A DNA stretch of 19,579 nucleotides from Theodoxus fluviatilis (lineage: Eukaryota > Mollusca > Gastropoda > Cycloneritida > Neritidae). Shown piece after piece: positions 8,167-18,000 of the stretch (position 1 is its first letter; every line of letters begins with the position of its first letter). The DNA is taken from the NCBI GenBank assembly GCA_034096865.1, contig JAWQFJ010016968.1:1-19579 (forward strand). Reading direction: 5' to 3'. The notes beneath the pieces are model-generated. The model was not told the origin of the DNA and made no database searches. It saw nothing but the letters and a program-made list of their open reading frames with translations. Made by a program: the position numbers and the translations under genes.

Positions 8167-9561
8167 CAAACGACTCAGTAGGACGAAGTTGACGTCATTT
8201 GCAACTATTAAGACTATGTTGGACTGCGTGTTTCCCGTTAGTACCCATTGCTACCGTGAACTTATGCACTAGGATTTTCATGATTTCTAAATAGTGCGAA
8301 CTCACGCAATGCATACTTCGGTTTTGTATGCTAAAACCAACCTAACTACAGTATACCGCTGGAACATGCATACACATTTACAGTAACGAGCCAATTTACC
8401 CTCAACGATTCATATAAATTTGCATAGTAATGTACGTGTACACCACACAAAATGTCTTGCTCAAAGAGTCAAGAAAACAAACAAAATAAAAAGGCAGCAG
8501 GGGTATTTTGAAACCGACACAGAGTCGGTGTAACCAGAATGCATGGGCGCATCGACAGAGGTCTCCACCCTGATAATTGCGCATGGTTCAAGAAGTCTTC
8601 TTCACTCTAATTTCCGGGCCTTCCTGCACGTTTCAAAGTAGGCGCATTAACAAGAACTTGGGCCAGCAGCTGTTAAACGCTGGCAGTTGGGCATGCATTT
8701 TGGATCTTTCGACGTAGCTACAAAACCTCGCAAAGTCGGCAACGTGAATGTGCGCATTTCTTCTTACTACAAAACCGTAAAACACATTGGTATTCTTGAA
8801 ACATATTCATTGGAAGAATAGGTGCATTAAAATTTCAACTTGTGCGGCCCCATCTTTGAAGCATCTGCAGCGCTGCAGAGCCGAGGCTGCGAGCAAAGTT
8901 TCCTGACGAAGTTTCCAAGCCAGGGTCTGTCATCCGACTCTTGCGAGGGCTAGATGTCTGATCTCAGGAGGTTGGGAAAGTTACAAGCGAGCTACAGAGA
9001 GTGGCCGAGTTCGCATGCCTATGGATCTGGAAGACCAGAGACAGGTTGGGATGACTGACAGTAGATCCGATGCCCCCTGATGACCAGTTTGGCTTCTTTT
9101 GGGGCCGCCTCTGTCTGAGCTACTGGTGCAAGGTCATGGGTTTCAGCTGACGAGGAGTCATCAAGCGGCCCCGCCCGTATGTAGCAATCTAAGGAAACCT
9201 TCCATTTTCTTCGCTGTGAGCATATGGTGATAGTTCTAGACATCTATAAAAATGCTTCCTTTTAATCTCTTGGCAATCAGTTAGTCCGGTGTAAGATACC
9301 GTTTTCTGTGTAAAGCACGTGAAATCTTTACAGAGCACTAAGAATGCCTTTTAGACTTCCACGACACTGCCGGCTTAAAAGTTTCTACGAGAAGGCTCGG
9401 CAGAAAAAGTTAATGTGTAAAATTTGCAATGAAAATAAAAGCATACAACATAATATACTTTCTTAATTTCTTTGAGAGTCACTATGAAACAAAATATCAT
9501 TCTGTTTTTCAGAGATCCGTTGGACATGAGATTAACAAGAAGGGCAAAGCCCATAATTATG
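8167..9561. other. No gene recognised
   Basis: Mostly A/T-leaning, with a GC-richer island at 8840-9200. Small palindromes occur (ACCGAC/GTCGGT near 8513; CTGCAGCGCTGCAG near 8865). A 74-codon minus-strand frame at 9019-9243 has no recognised domain or clear splice sites. Confidence 0.45.
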
Positions 9562-9606
9562 ACTCACATGCTTGACCTTGACCTTTACATGATCTTGACA
9601 TTTACA

Positions 9607-9644
9607 TGACCTTGACCTTCAGGTGACCTTCAAGGTCAAGGTCA
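9607..9644. repeat. Perfect 13-bp inverted repeat of the TGACCTT motif
   Basis: TGACCTTGACCTT at 9607-9619 pairs exactly with AAGGTCAAGGTCA at 9632-9644 across a 12-nt loop. Each arm holds two AGGTCA half-sites spaced by one base (DR1 type). Confidence 0.85.
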
Positions 9645-10218
9645 AACAACTAAACCTACCAATGACATCATGCACTAAGAAATGCTTTACACATTTTTCC
9701 TACCCAAATACATGTGACCTTGACCTTGGGTCACTATCTCATTTTGGTCACATTTCATAGGGTCAAAGTGACCTTGACCTTGATGATATGTGACTAAATG
9801 TGTCTCATGATAAAAGTATAACATGTGCCCCACATAATTATGAAGTTTTAAACAGTTATCTTTCATAGTTCACGGTCAAGGTCACTTCAAAATATGTATA
9901 CAATCAAACTTTGAAGAGCTCCTGTGACCTTGACCATGAAGCAAGGTCAACCAAACTGGTATCAAAAGATAGGGCTTACTTTGCCCTATATACCATATAT
10001 AGGTGAGGTATCCAATCTCAAATACTTCAGAGAAAATTGAGAAAATGTAAAAAAATGGCTGTTTTTTAGACAACATTTATGGCCCCTGCGACCTTGACCT
10101 TGAAGCAAGGTCAAATCACTGTGTATGTTTTTTGAGGCCTTGTCATCATACACCATCATGCCACATTTGGTATTGATAGACTTAATAGTCTCTGAGAAAA
10201 GTCCAACGTTTAAGTTTT

Positions 10219-10282
10219 CGGACGCCCGGACGCCCGGACACCCGGACGCCCTGACGCCTGGACGCCCGGACGCCCGGACGGA
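10219..10282 (+). repeat. 8-bp tandem repeat CGGACGCC x8
   Basis: Eight consecutive 8-mers based on CGGACGCC, with single or double substitutions in units 3, 5, 6 and 8. It lies about 35 bp inside the right end of the surrounding element. Confidence 0.9.
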
Positions 10283-10284
10283 CG

Positions 10285-10327
10285 AAACGGGTGAGTACAT
10301 AGACTCACTTTTGCTTCGCATGTGAGT
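10285..10327. repeat. Terminal short inverted repeats around ACTCAC
   Basis: GTGAGT...ACTCAC occurs first at about 10291-10308, and ACTCAC then pairs again with the terminal GTGAGT at 10322-10327. Two alternative small hairpins could therefore form at the element's right end. Confidence 0.5.
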
Positions 10328-10329
10328 AA

Positions 10330-11018
10330 AAAAAAACTCTCATGTAAATGAAGTGATAACAGATGAGTAAGGTCTAACGAAGAAACCCGGCGTGGTGCCC
10401 TCAGGAGAGGTCTGGTGATCGGCCTTGCGGGCGTAGCCAGACCTCTTTCTGCCTCGCTCCGCTGCAGGTGTGCCCTTGCGGAAACTTGCACCGCCTGCAG
10501 CATGCCTTGGAGCGGCTCCACACACTGGGGTACTTCTCGGGTGGTTTCCGCCAGCTGCCCTGTGCACGCCAAGTCCGTTGCCTGTCTCGGCGCCTCTCTT
10601 GCCACTGCGTCCTGGAGGCTTGCAGTCTCTTCATCGACACGGGAGTCGCGGTCTCCCTTCGGTCCCTCGACGCTTGTCGCTGCTGTTTCCAGCGGCGATT
10701 CGAGGCGACCGAACTCTCCTTGATTCTTCGTCTCAATCTCCTTATCAGCGGTGCCGCTTTTGTCCAAAAGGCGAAGCTTCTCCAGGCAGGCCGCTGTCTT
10801 CTCCCGCCACTTCTGTTGCCGCAGTTCTCTCTGCTCAGCTTCTTTCTTCCATCTTTCTCGCCTTTCTTCTGCTTCCTTCTGTCGTAGCAGTTTTTTCTTG
10901 TCTTTCTTCTCTCTCCTTCTGCGGCATGTCTTTCCATAATTGTCTCTAAAGACTCAGGATTCACCTCTTCGCGTGCGGCGGCCGACCTCGTTATGCGTTT
11001 CTCGCCTTCCACGTCCAT
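10330..11018 (-). pseudogene. Retroelement gag-like ORF, 3'-truncated, with a frame change
   Basis: An ATG at 11018 opens a frame whose first 42 or so codons are Arg/Glu/Ala-rich and contain RSAAAREEVNPESLETIMER. At an A6C run (10896-10890) the credible reading moves by -1. From there a highly charged helical segment (LLRQKEAEERRERWKKEAEQ and onward), likely coiled coil, passes into an acidic region with Leu/Gln-spaced residues. This frame stays open to 10210 but below about 10330 it only reads through the neighbouring satellite element. Charged coiled coils before a capsid region are common at the N-terminus of gag proteins of Ty3/Gypsy-type elements in invertebrates. No capsid, zinc knuckle or polymerase follows, so the copy is truncated. 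Assignment to gag is inference from style, not from a diagnostic motif. Confidence 0.45.
10890..10896 (-). promoter_or_regulatory. A AAA AAC heptamer at the frame change
   Basis: On the minus strand the heptamer A AAA AAC lies with AAA and AAC as whole codons of the ATG frame, the arrangement required for -1 ribosomal frameshifting. A -1 step here enters the long downstream frame. A single-base loss in a former A7 run would look the same. Confidence 0.4.
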
Positions 11019-11540
11019 GCTTTACTACTTTTTTTTCCGCGTCTTAGGAACCAGTGTTACACGTAGGTGGTCTGCTATTTGAGGCTCGTCCCAGCTTGCG
11101 CCAGGAAAGTAGAAGCAGGACAGGCGTGTGTTTTCTACAGGAAGATCTTTAACTCATGGCTTGGCAATAAACGTACAGCGATGGCGAGTGCGCTTTCAAA
11201 GTCGCCAACAGCCCCACAAGCTCTCGCTTGTCTAGTCCCTTCCAGTCGCGCTCTCACTTGCTCACAATAACGACTTCTTCCATCTCTGCTCCAAGAACAA
11301 ATCAGGATAGACTCTTACCTCTCTTGATCGGCCAGAGTCATCACGGTTCGACTTATCCCTACACCCATGATGCCACTGCTTCCAGCAATCACTCCCAGTG
11401 ATAACACGCCAAGAGTTCGAAACGCCACGTTGAGTGCTTTTCGATTCAATCCTCCTTCTTGGCTTCCCTCTCGATGCCACTTTTCCTAACTGTCATCGTC
11501 GTCGCTGTCCTACGTCATTTTTCATTATTACGTCATCGTC
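11019..11540 (-). promoter_or_regulatory. Upstream region of the gag-like ORF; possible LTR or promoter
   Basis: This sequence lies 5' of the gag-like ATG on the minus strand. Read on that strand it contains GTGTAACA followed by CTGGTTCC near 11061-11046, which resembles an LTR end (..CA) followed by a TGG-starting primer-binding site. I could not match the primer site to a specific tRNA, and I found no matching LTR start. Two TACGTCAT sites lie at 11511-11518 and 11529-11536. Treat this as a weak proposal. Confidence 0.2.
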
Positions 11541-13399
11541 ACTAAAAACCGTCCCTCTCAGTCCAGTCTGATCTGTTCAAGGACAGGGAAAGTTCCCGAA
11601 CCTTCTGCGGCATTTCCCATTACATTTGCATCCGCAGGCATTTCACATTCTTCCGCAACACAACCTTCCCGCCGTAGAGTTTGTCCTTTCATGCGTCTAG
11701 GTCCTAGATAGTGTCATTATCGTTTTAACACGATTATAAACGTCGTCAATGAAGATGCTCAATGCAGCAGCTAGCGCTGCTGAAGACTGCAATGGTGAAC
11801 TGCCTTCACACAAAGTCGCGGACATAGCGCGGCCGTTGAAGTTATCACGTGAAGTCGACGTCATCGACGCCCATCATGTGAGTTATCGGCCCGAGAGAAC
11901 GTATTCGAGGAGACTCAGTAGTGATTAAAAAGACGAAAATATTATTTTATGAATTATAAGAGCTAACCTTTTTAAAATAATGTTGCGTCTATACTACATC
12001 GGAAGGTTAACTGATGCAGTTTGATGAATAGATCCTTTTCCACATTCCTTCATCTGTTACAACCGTTCACTTCGGCGTATTAGTATAGTTTAATAAATAT
12101 ATCCGCGTAAACACCACTATATCTGAAAACACGGCTTCTACAATCTCATCTAAAAGAAAGCCCATTCATTTATTTAAAAAAACTTCATAGAATGGCTGCA
12201 TCAGTTGTCCGCAATTCCCAATAAAACCCAATGTCCCGCTCTGGAGACACGCACGGTTCGGCCCTGCAGGCAGCAGGGGTAAGGCCTGGGCTCTTGCAGA
12301 GGCAACTGAAGTTGGATTTGCCCTCGACATTGGCATGCGGCGCCATGAGTCTCAGGAATCCCGCAGCTCAGGAGCTCTGGCTTGACTGGGGCACAGGACT
12401 CCTGCCTGACAGAGAAAGCCCCTATCGGGGAAGCCCAGCCCCGCCATTTGCATTTTATAGAACAAGGACCTGGAGCAGGGGGAGGGGGGGACGCTTGGCC
12501 CAGGACAGGTCTGGCTTCCAGCTGGGGCGCCTATGGCTATTGAGCGTCATGATGTCGTTACGTGGCGTGTCGCTAAAAAATGAAGACGGGGAGGCCGGCC
12601 TATCGGGTAATCTGGCTAGGTAAGAGGGCCAGGCCACACCTTGATCCCCGCGTAACGCAGTGAAAATTGTTCATTCATGAGACTCTCATACTCGCCAATC
12701 GATCGTTTGGAGAAGGTCGATACTACCTAATGGTCCCTCGCCCTCTTTCGCTCGGCTTGCGACCCATGTCTCTTCTAGCCGATTACCTGCGCTTCAAAAA
12801 GCCTTTTCAAGAAGGGTGAAGCCAGCAAACAAGAAGGTCCGAGTCAGGTTTTCACCCTCAACGGCATGAGTGGATTATGCTGCCGTTTTGATGTTGGCCG
12901 TATGAAAGAGGTTTCAATTCCGAGAAATTGATTTGGAAATGATGCAACCAAAACTAAATAAATGTCCCAGAATGTTAGGATCAAAAGCAGAGGAAAAAAC
13001 TCAGCCTAAACGTCATTTCATTTTCAACCAGGACAGACTGCCGCCGTTGATGCCATGACAAAATGGAAGTTACCTTCTTCTAAAAGTTCTTCACCACACC
13101 ACTGTGTCAGTTCACGTTACGAAAGAAAGCATCGCGTTGTTGTAGAACAAAAAGGACACACGCCTCAGCTTTAACACTGCATGACTCAGCCAGAGAAATA
13201 TTGCCGATCGTTTCGGGCGGACGTGACCGGGAGGTTAAGGTCGCAGTCCGGACCCCCCTCAGATCGAACATGGCGGCCAGTGGACTTGACATCAGATCAT
13301 ATCTGAATACATGCATGAATTGGGAAGGGAAAGGCCTGCGGGATGACTGAACTGCCAGCCCTTTATGACAGCAGACAGCGATTTGATTTCCAGCTAGCA
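11541..13399. other. No gene recognised; GC-rich segment 12231-12640
   Basis: Mixed sequence. At 12231-12623 a plus-strand frame of 130 codons begins at an ATG in GC-rich DNA but has no recognised motif. An octamer ATTTGCAT (12446-12453) directly precedes TTTATA (12454-12459), possibly by chance. GACGTCAT occurs at 11857-11864. No splice-bounded exon is convincing. Confidence 0.4.
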
Positions 13400-13808
13400 A
13401 GAACAGAAGCGCGGGGGGAAGCGAATCAGGAAGAAGGAAAGAAGATGGGACAGGAGGGGTGGCTAGAAGGCTTTAGAGGTCGGGCAGGATGGAGAACAGG
13501 AATAAAGGCAGAAACAAAGGAACGAGGAAGACAAAGAAAAGAAAGGAAAGGAGGTGGAGGAGTCTTGAAAGTGTAGATAAACTCTAGAGATGAAAGAAGA
13601 AAGGAAGATGGAAGAGGCATGACTTCTGGAAGAGATAGGTTGGATGTTTTTGTGAGATGAGATTGAATCTAGGACTGTGACAGCTAACACAAGGGAATTA
13701 GATAACAATGCCAATGGGGGAAAAGCGCAGAGATTTAGAGAAGGATAGAGGTCGGAAGAAAGTGACAGTGGGAACAAGATGCAATGGGGGAGAGAGAAGA
13801 GTGCAGAA
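13400..13808 (+). repeat. Purine-rich (A/G) low-complexity tract
   Basis: About 400 bp strongly biased to A and G on the plus strand, with many GGAAAG, GAAGAA and GGAGG words but no strict unit. Open frames on either strand here are products of composition. Confidence 0.7.
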
Positions 13809-13975
13809 TGTGTGTGTATGTGCAAACATGCGTGCGGGTCTGTGTATGTGTATATGTGCGCGCGCGTGTGTGTGCATGTGTGCATGTGAGCATGCATGTG
13901 TGTATGTGTGCGTGTGTATGTGTGTCTGTGTACAGATGTATGTGTGTGTGTGTGTGTGTGTGTGTATGCGCGTGT
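13809..13975 (+). repeat. Imperfect (TG)n microsatellite
   Basis: TG repeats interspersed with CATG, CG and TATG words. The purest part is 13940-13966 and a CGCGCGCG run lies near 13859-13866. Confidence 0.93.
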
Positions 13976-14189
13976 AAAAGAGCACAGGAAACCAGAAGAT
14001 GTGGAAAAAAAAGGAGTGCGAATAATAAAGCGAGGTAAACGAAAAGTGCAGATAAGCGGGAGATGAATAGGGTGGAAGGGTCCAACACTTTTGGTGTTTA
14101 AGATGCGGACCAACAGAGAGAAAAGCAAGGACAGAGGAACGTGGGACGAGTCGAGGCAAAGTTTGGTGGCGAGGGGGAAGGTCTGCCCA
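13976..14189. other. No gene recognised
   Basis: Purine-leaning sequence between the TG tract and the G-rich minisatellite. Confidence 0.4.
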
Positions 14190-14238
14190 GGGGGGGCGGG
14201 GGGCGGGGGGCGGGGGGCGGGGGGCGGGGGGCGGGGGC
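14190..14238 (+). repeat. GGGGGGC heptamer minisatellite; G-quadruplex array
   Basis: Seven runs of five to seven G separated by single C over 49 bp, a near-perfect 7-bp tandem repeat. Several alternative G-quadruplexes could form on the plus strand. Confidence 0.92.
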
Positions 14239-14720
14239 AGGATGCCAAACATTATGATGGAGAGAGGTGGCAAAAAAGGCGGGATTCCCAAACACCGGAA
14301 TGACTCCATGCGACGAAGCAGGACTCAGTCTCAGACGGCGACGCGCGAGGTGCGAGGTCTGGCAGGGCGAGGCCTGTCTGTCAGGCGGGGTTTTGGGCGC
14401 TGCTCCGGCAAACTTTCTGACAGCTCTCCATCGACGGCGCGCCGATGGAGCGGCTGTGTGAAGTGCTGGCGAGAGGGGAGGAGAGGGGAAGCCCTCCCGA
14501 TCTAGCTCCAGTGAAGAGTCCTCCACAGGCCTCGACTCCCCTTGTCCTGGACCAGACGAGAATGGGTGGAGCCGTGCTGGCAGCAGTCCCTGACAAGCCA
14601 ATCAGCCCCCACTGTCCGCCTGTCCTGACCAGACCAGCCTTGCACTTGCACAAAATTACCGGGATTCATTTCGTTACCGATTTGCAACGTCAGTCAGCCG
14701 ATGAGCCGTGAGCGAATTTC
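14239..14720. other. GC-rich stretch without a recognised gene
   Basis: This GC-rich block has a short palindrome (CTCCATCG at 14426-14433 with CGATGGAG at 14443-14450) and a CCAAT box at 14598-14602. Frames are open on both strands for 60-170 codons, so frame length is not informative. Promoter-like character is possible but unproven. Confidence 0.35.
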
Positions 14721-16363
14721 ACTCTGCCTGATGCCATGCGGTTAAAGTTCTCCCCCCATCCATTAATCATGCGCGCCTCGATATAGCGGAGACGTCGCCG
14801 AACAAGTGGTGGAAAATGCTTCGACGCATATAATTTTTTTCTTCAATAGTTGTGCCAGTTTTAATGACAACTTGTGTCTAAGTGCGGTGGGTTTTTCCCC
14901 GCACTTGTGAAGAAAATTTCAGACGCTCCGCGGTACCTTTTTTGACAACAATTTCGCATCCAAACTTTCTATTTCAACATTCTGTTTTGCTGGCCCCGTA
15001 ATGTGTGTGCTAAATATGTTTTCTTCTGCAGGACACAGATTCCGACGCTCACAAGTACATAGGATGTCAGAAATGCTACAAACTACTCATACTAAAAAAC
15101 TTGAAAATGCTAATTCCAAGCATTCGATGTGTCTGCCATTGATGAGATCTGCACGACCACATAAAATCCCTTCCTTGACATGTGGTCTGCCTTGTCTGGA
15201 CTCCTTTTGTTATAGCTCTCTCTTCCTACCTGCGTTGCTCGTGACTTGCTCCCTGTCGCTCTGTCTTTGCACTCCTCATTTCCTCTCGCCTTGCGTGTCT
15301 TCGAATGTACAATGCTGCCTCTCCCGTTCTCTACAGTATGTCCTTTGCTCCTTCGTCTCGGACAGGCATAGCCGCGCCTTTTCGTCCCCTTACCCTTCCT
15401 CGCTGCGCGTCTGTTCTGCTTCGCATTGTTTGCAAAGCTGATTTCATGGTGAGTGCGCCCATTGTTCAAGTCCAGCCGCGTTTCTTTCACCGAAATTTCA
15501 CCATGTCCGTATCATACGCACCTTTCGGGACATTATACATTTGGGTTGTCTTCCTCATCGTTGTCCGCTGGAATCGATTATGGCAGTCACTGTAAGATTC
15601 GGTGTACCTGGTGAGTCCGATTCTGGAGGCGCACACTGGGGAGCAATGGAGGCAGGCACTAACATGACCGTCTTAGGTCCATTGCAGACGACGCCACGAA
15701 GCTACAAGATTTCGTGCTCGAAGCAGGAGTTTTGCTTCTTGTTACGGTTTCCGGGTCTGCTGCTTGCATCAAGCGGATCGAGCGTGCGTCAACAAAGGCT
15801 CGCTTCCTGGAATAGCCAACAGTCTATTTACGCGCGAGGAAGCTGTGGCGCAGCTATCTATCAGCCAATCAGAAAAGAGTTCCAAGGAGCACCGCGTATC
15901 GTTCAATCTGGTTTGTCTCGCGCGAGACTTCCAGAAATGCGAAAGCTTTCCATATAAGAATAGTCTTGTGGCACTGTTTGCTGTGTTTGCTGCTTGGTGT
16001 GCAAGGACGGGATGCGCACCACCGCTTCTCGTCCCAACGTGAAAGCAAAGAACATTGTAGCTTCGCTGCGTCGTCTGCAGTGACCTTCATGATGTTACTT
16101 CCCTGCGATCCCTGGCACTCTTGATCCGATCTCGCGGACTGTCCTCGAAACTCATGCAAGCCTGCCTTGTCAGGGCATCGCCTGTTTGGAGCATGTGGCT
16201 CCAGCTTTCTGGGAGGGATGCGTGGCATTTAAAGCTAACGTCAACGCAGTCCTTGAAAAGCTTCTGGGGACGTCTTAGTTCCCTCATCATGTTCTCCCAG
16301 GAGGACCTGGCGTGGCATGCCAGATCTGTCTATTTGAATGACGTGTCCCATCTAGCGCAGTCC
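14721..16363. other. No gene recognised
   Basis: Mixed sequence. A hairpin AAGTGCGG...CCGCACTT spans 14880-14906. Pyrimidine-rich sequence lies at 15190-15430. A plus-strand frame at 15541-15957 (138 codons) has no recognised domain. A perfect 14-nt palindrome, GTCTCGCGCGAGAC, is at 15915-15928, and CAGCCAATCAG is near 15862. Confidence 0.4.
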
Positions 16364-16388
16364 GGGGGGGGGGGGGGGGGAGGGGGGG
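16364..16388 (+). repeat. Poly-G tract G17-A-G7
   Basis: A 17-base G run, one A, then seven G. Its length is likely to be unreliable in any assembly. Confidence 0.9.
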
Positions 16389-16673
16389 AAATTATCTGGT
16401 CACTGGATTTCTCGTTCAATTACTTCTAATTTTGTAGCACCTCTTGTCACAAGCCACACATTCTGGCAACTCATCCATGCTTTTCATATCGTAAAAAAAG
16501 AGAGAAAAAATTGCAACCCAGCCTCCTTGAATAATTTCAGCTCTAGCAAGCAACGTCGGGCGGAATTTGCGCTCTTTATACGGTGACTTCACTCATTTCA
16601 TTATCTTCTCTCGCTGCCACAGTGCGGGACGCAGCAGTAACATTGTATTCTGCCTGTCCAGAAAAATTCAACA

Positions 16674-16913
16674 CTTTGCGAGGCCGCTGTCGGCGAGGAC
16701 ATTGGCACGTGCGAGGTTTGGGGTTCAGGAAGTCCGTGAAGAGACTTGCAACTCCAACGCTAGATGCAGCGGTGAAGATCGCTTCTTGAACTGCTTTGCG
16801 AGGGCAATGCGAATGCGGGCATCAGCACGTTCGGAAGTTGTGGGGTCACGAGATTCGAGGACGGTGTCCACAGCATTTCTCCAGGCCACCTTGGGAACTC
16901 GGGGTCTCTCACT
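16674..16913. repeat. Possible diverged 120-bp tandem duplication
   Basis: CTTTGCGAGG recurs at 16674 and 16794, exactly 120 bp apart. It is followed in each copy by a related GGCACGT / AGCACGT block and a TGGGGT block. Similarity fades in the second half of the unit. The minus strand has an open frame across 16725-16949, and the unit length is a multiple of three, so a repeated protein motif is possible. Confidence 0.3.
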
Positions 16914-17093
16914 TCCCATGGCCCCAGGGAAACGCCGCCCTAATGGCATGGGCTCTTCCCTTCCATTTCCCGCGCCCGAGGCAGCATTTTGTCCGGGCCC
17001 TCTCAGGCGCAGCCTCTCTCCCCCATAACTGTCACTACATGTTGGACTCCATCGATCTCACTTTGGAAGCGTTTCCGGTAATCGCCAGCCAAT

Positions 17094-17494
17094 ATGGAAG
17101 GTATTAGTCTTATAGAGAATGCATTTGCCGTTGGTGCTCGTTTGGCGTCGCGCATTGAAAATGCGGCTCTCCCAGCGGAAAAATTAGACTTCGGCTTGGC
17201 GTGAATGACTTCCCCTCCTCCACAAAAACGTGGACTTCGAAGAGGCGGAAGAGCACGATGAAGAAGTCGCCCAAACAGGATTTTGCTTTTATCTTGAATG
17301 TGGGAATTAGCGTGGCGGACGAAGAAAGAGCGGTCGCACAACTTCAGCAAAAACTCCTCGTGGCACCTTGAGGCGACACAGAATTTGGCAGAAGAGGTTC
17401 GAACGAAGAGATCGAACTTGAAGATCCTCCAGCGGTGACAGCTAGGGTTTTGCTGTTAGAGGATGAAATGATTCATACAGTCTTTTTTCTGTGA
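17094..17494 (+). pseudogene. Decayed ORF set of unknown origin
   Basis: An ATG at 17094 opens 36 codons (starting MEGISLIENAFAVGARLASR) to TGA at 17202-17204. A second frame then runs from 17204 to 17494, interrupted only by TGA at 17369-17371. It contains basic residues followed by QDFAFILNVGISVADEERAV, then an acidic stretch EEIELEDPP. The absence of other stops over 97 codons and the amphipathic pattern suggest a former coding sequence with a frame change and one stop. I recognise no family. A retroelement gag-like origin would fit the surroundings but is unproven. Confidence 0.28.
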
Positions 17495-18000
17495 CGGAAT
17501 TTATACACTAGAATGTTTACATGGACAGGAAAAATATATATTAACATGTTGAAGACGAAATCACCAGGCATCATTTTGCAGGATTCGCTCACTGTACATC
17601 AAAACTGATTGTAATTTCCTCCTAAGGCGAATTTGTTTTTATTTATTCGTACGTAGCAGAAACTTCTATGCATCCCTGTCTGTCTATCACATTATGTCTC
17701 GTACCAACAAAATTTATCTCTCACTCATTTGATCATTGCTACAACGTGATCCTCTGCCCAAAAGAGTGATGCAAAGAAACGACTGCATGTATATCCGTTC
17801 GAATATAGTCATTTTCTGGTACAACATAAGTACTGAGTTGCGCGACCTTCCTCTTGTCTTGAACCTATTTTTGGTGAGCTTCCAGGCTTACTACCAAAGC
17901 AGACACAAACTTGTCACTGATGGGGCAGTCAAACATCATATATTCACGATCTTTGGGGAATGTATGACCTATACCCATTCAAAACGTGTTCCTTAGTTTA
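17495..18000. other. No gene recognised
   Basis: A/T-rich sequence without a convincing frame or repeat. Confidence 0.5.

Larger units (their letters stand above)
9562..10327. mobile_element. Interspersed element rich in TGACCTTGA motifs, with 10-bp terminal inverted repeats
   Basis: ACTCACATGC at 9562-9571 is repeated inverted as GCATGTGAGT at 10318-10327, bounding about 766 bp. Between them lie some ten exact copies of TGACCTTGA or its complement TCAAGGTCA, in both orientations. Two diverged units share CCTGYGACCTTGACCWTGAA followed by GCAAGGTCAA; they start at 9921 and 10085, 164 bp apart. An 8-bp satellite lies near the right end. No long coding frame is present, so it is non-autonomous. 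I associate this composition with abundant molluscan repeats from memory and have not checked it. The termini are my best guess and the class is unknown. Confidence 0.6.

Noticed and set aside
9019..9243. 74-codon minus-strand frame considered as an exon
   Set aside because: No convincing acceptor or donor and no recognised motif.
9562..10327. Regularly spaced repeats considered as a CRISPR-like array
   Set aside because: Repeats vary in orientation and spacing, spacers are not unique, and the genome is eukaryotic.
12231..12623. 130-codon plus-strand ORF in GC-rich DNA, with octamer and TATA-like words inside
   Set aside because: The promoter-like words fall within the frame rather than upstream of it, no domain is recognised, and GC-rich DNA has few stops by chance.
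13270..13350. Start-like ACATGGCGGCC giving a 26-codon ORF (MAASGLDIRSYL...)
   Set aside because: Good start context but a very short frame, with no plausible splice donor and no recognised homology.
14430..14711. Possible exon reading MERLCEVLARGEERGSPPDL and onward
   Set aside because: Overlapping frames are open on both strands and splice sites are weak, so a coding strand cannot be chosen.
15915..15928. Palindrome GTCTCGCGCGAGAC resembling the TCTCGCGAGA promoter motif
   Set aside because: It carries an extra CG in the centre and does not match the known motif; a lone short palindrome is weak evidence.
16605..16645. Minus-strand peptide CYCCVPHCGSER, resembling the start of a second THAP finger
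   Set aside because: It meets stop codons immediately afterwards, has no donor-like GT to explain this, and the match is only a few residues.
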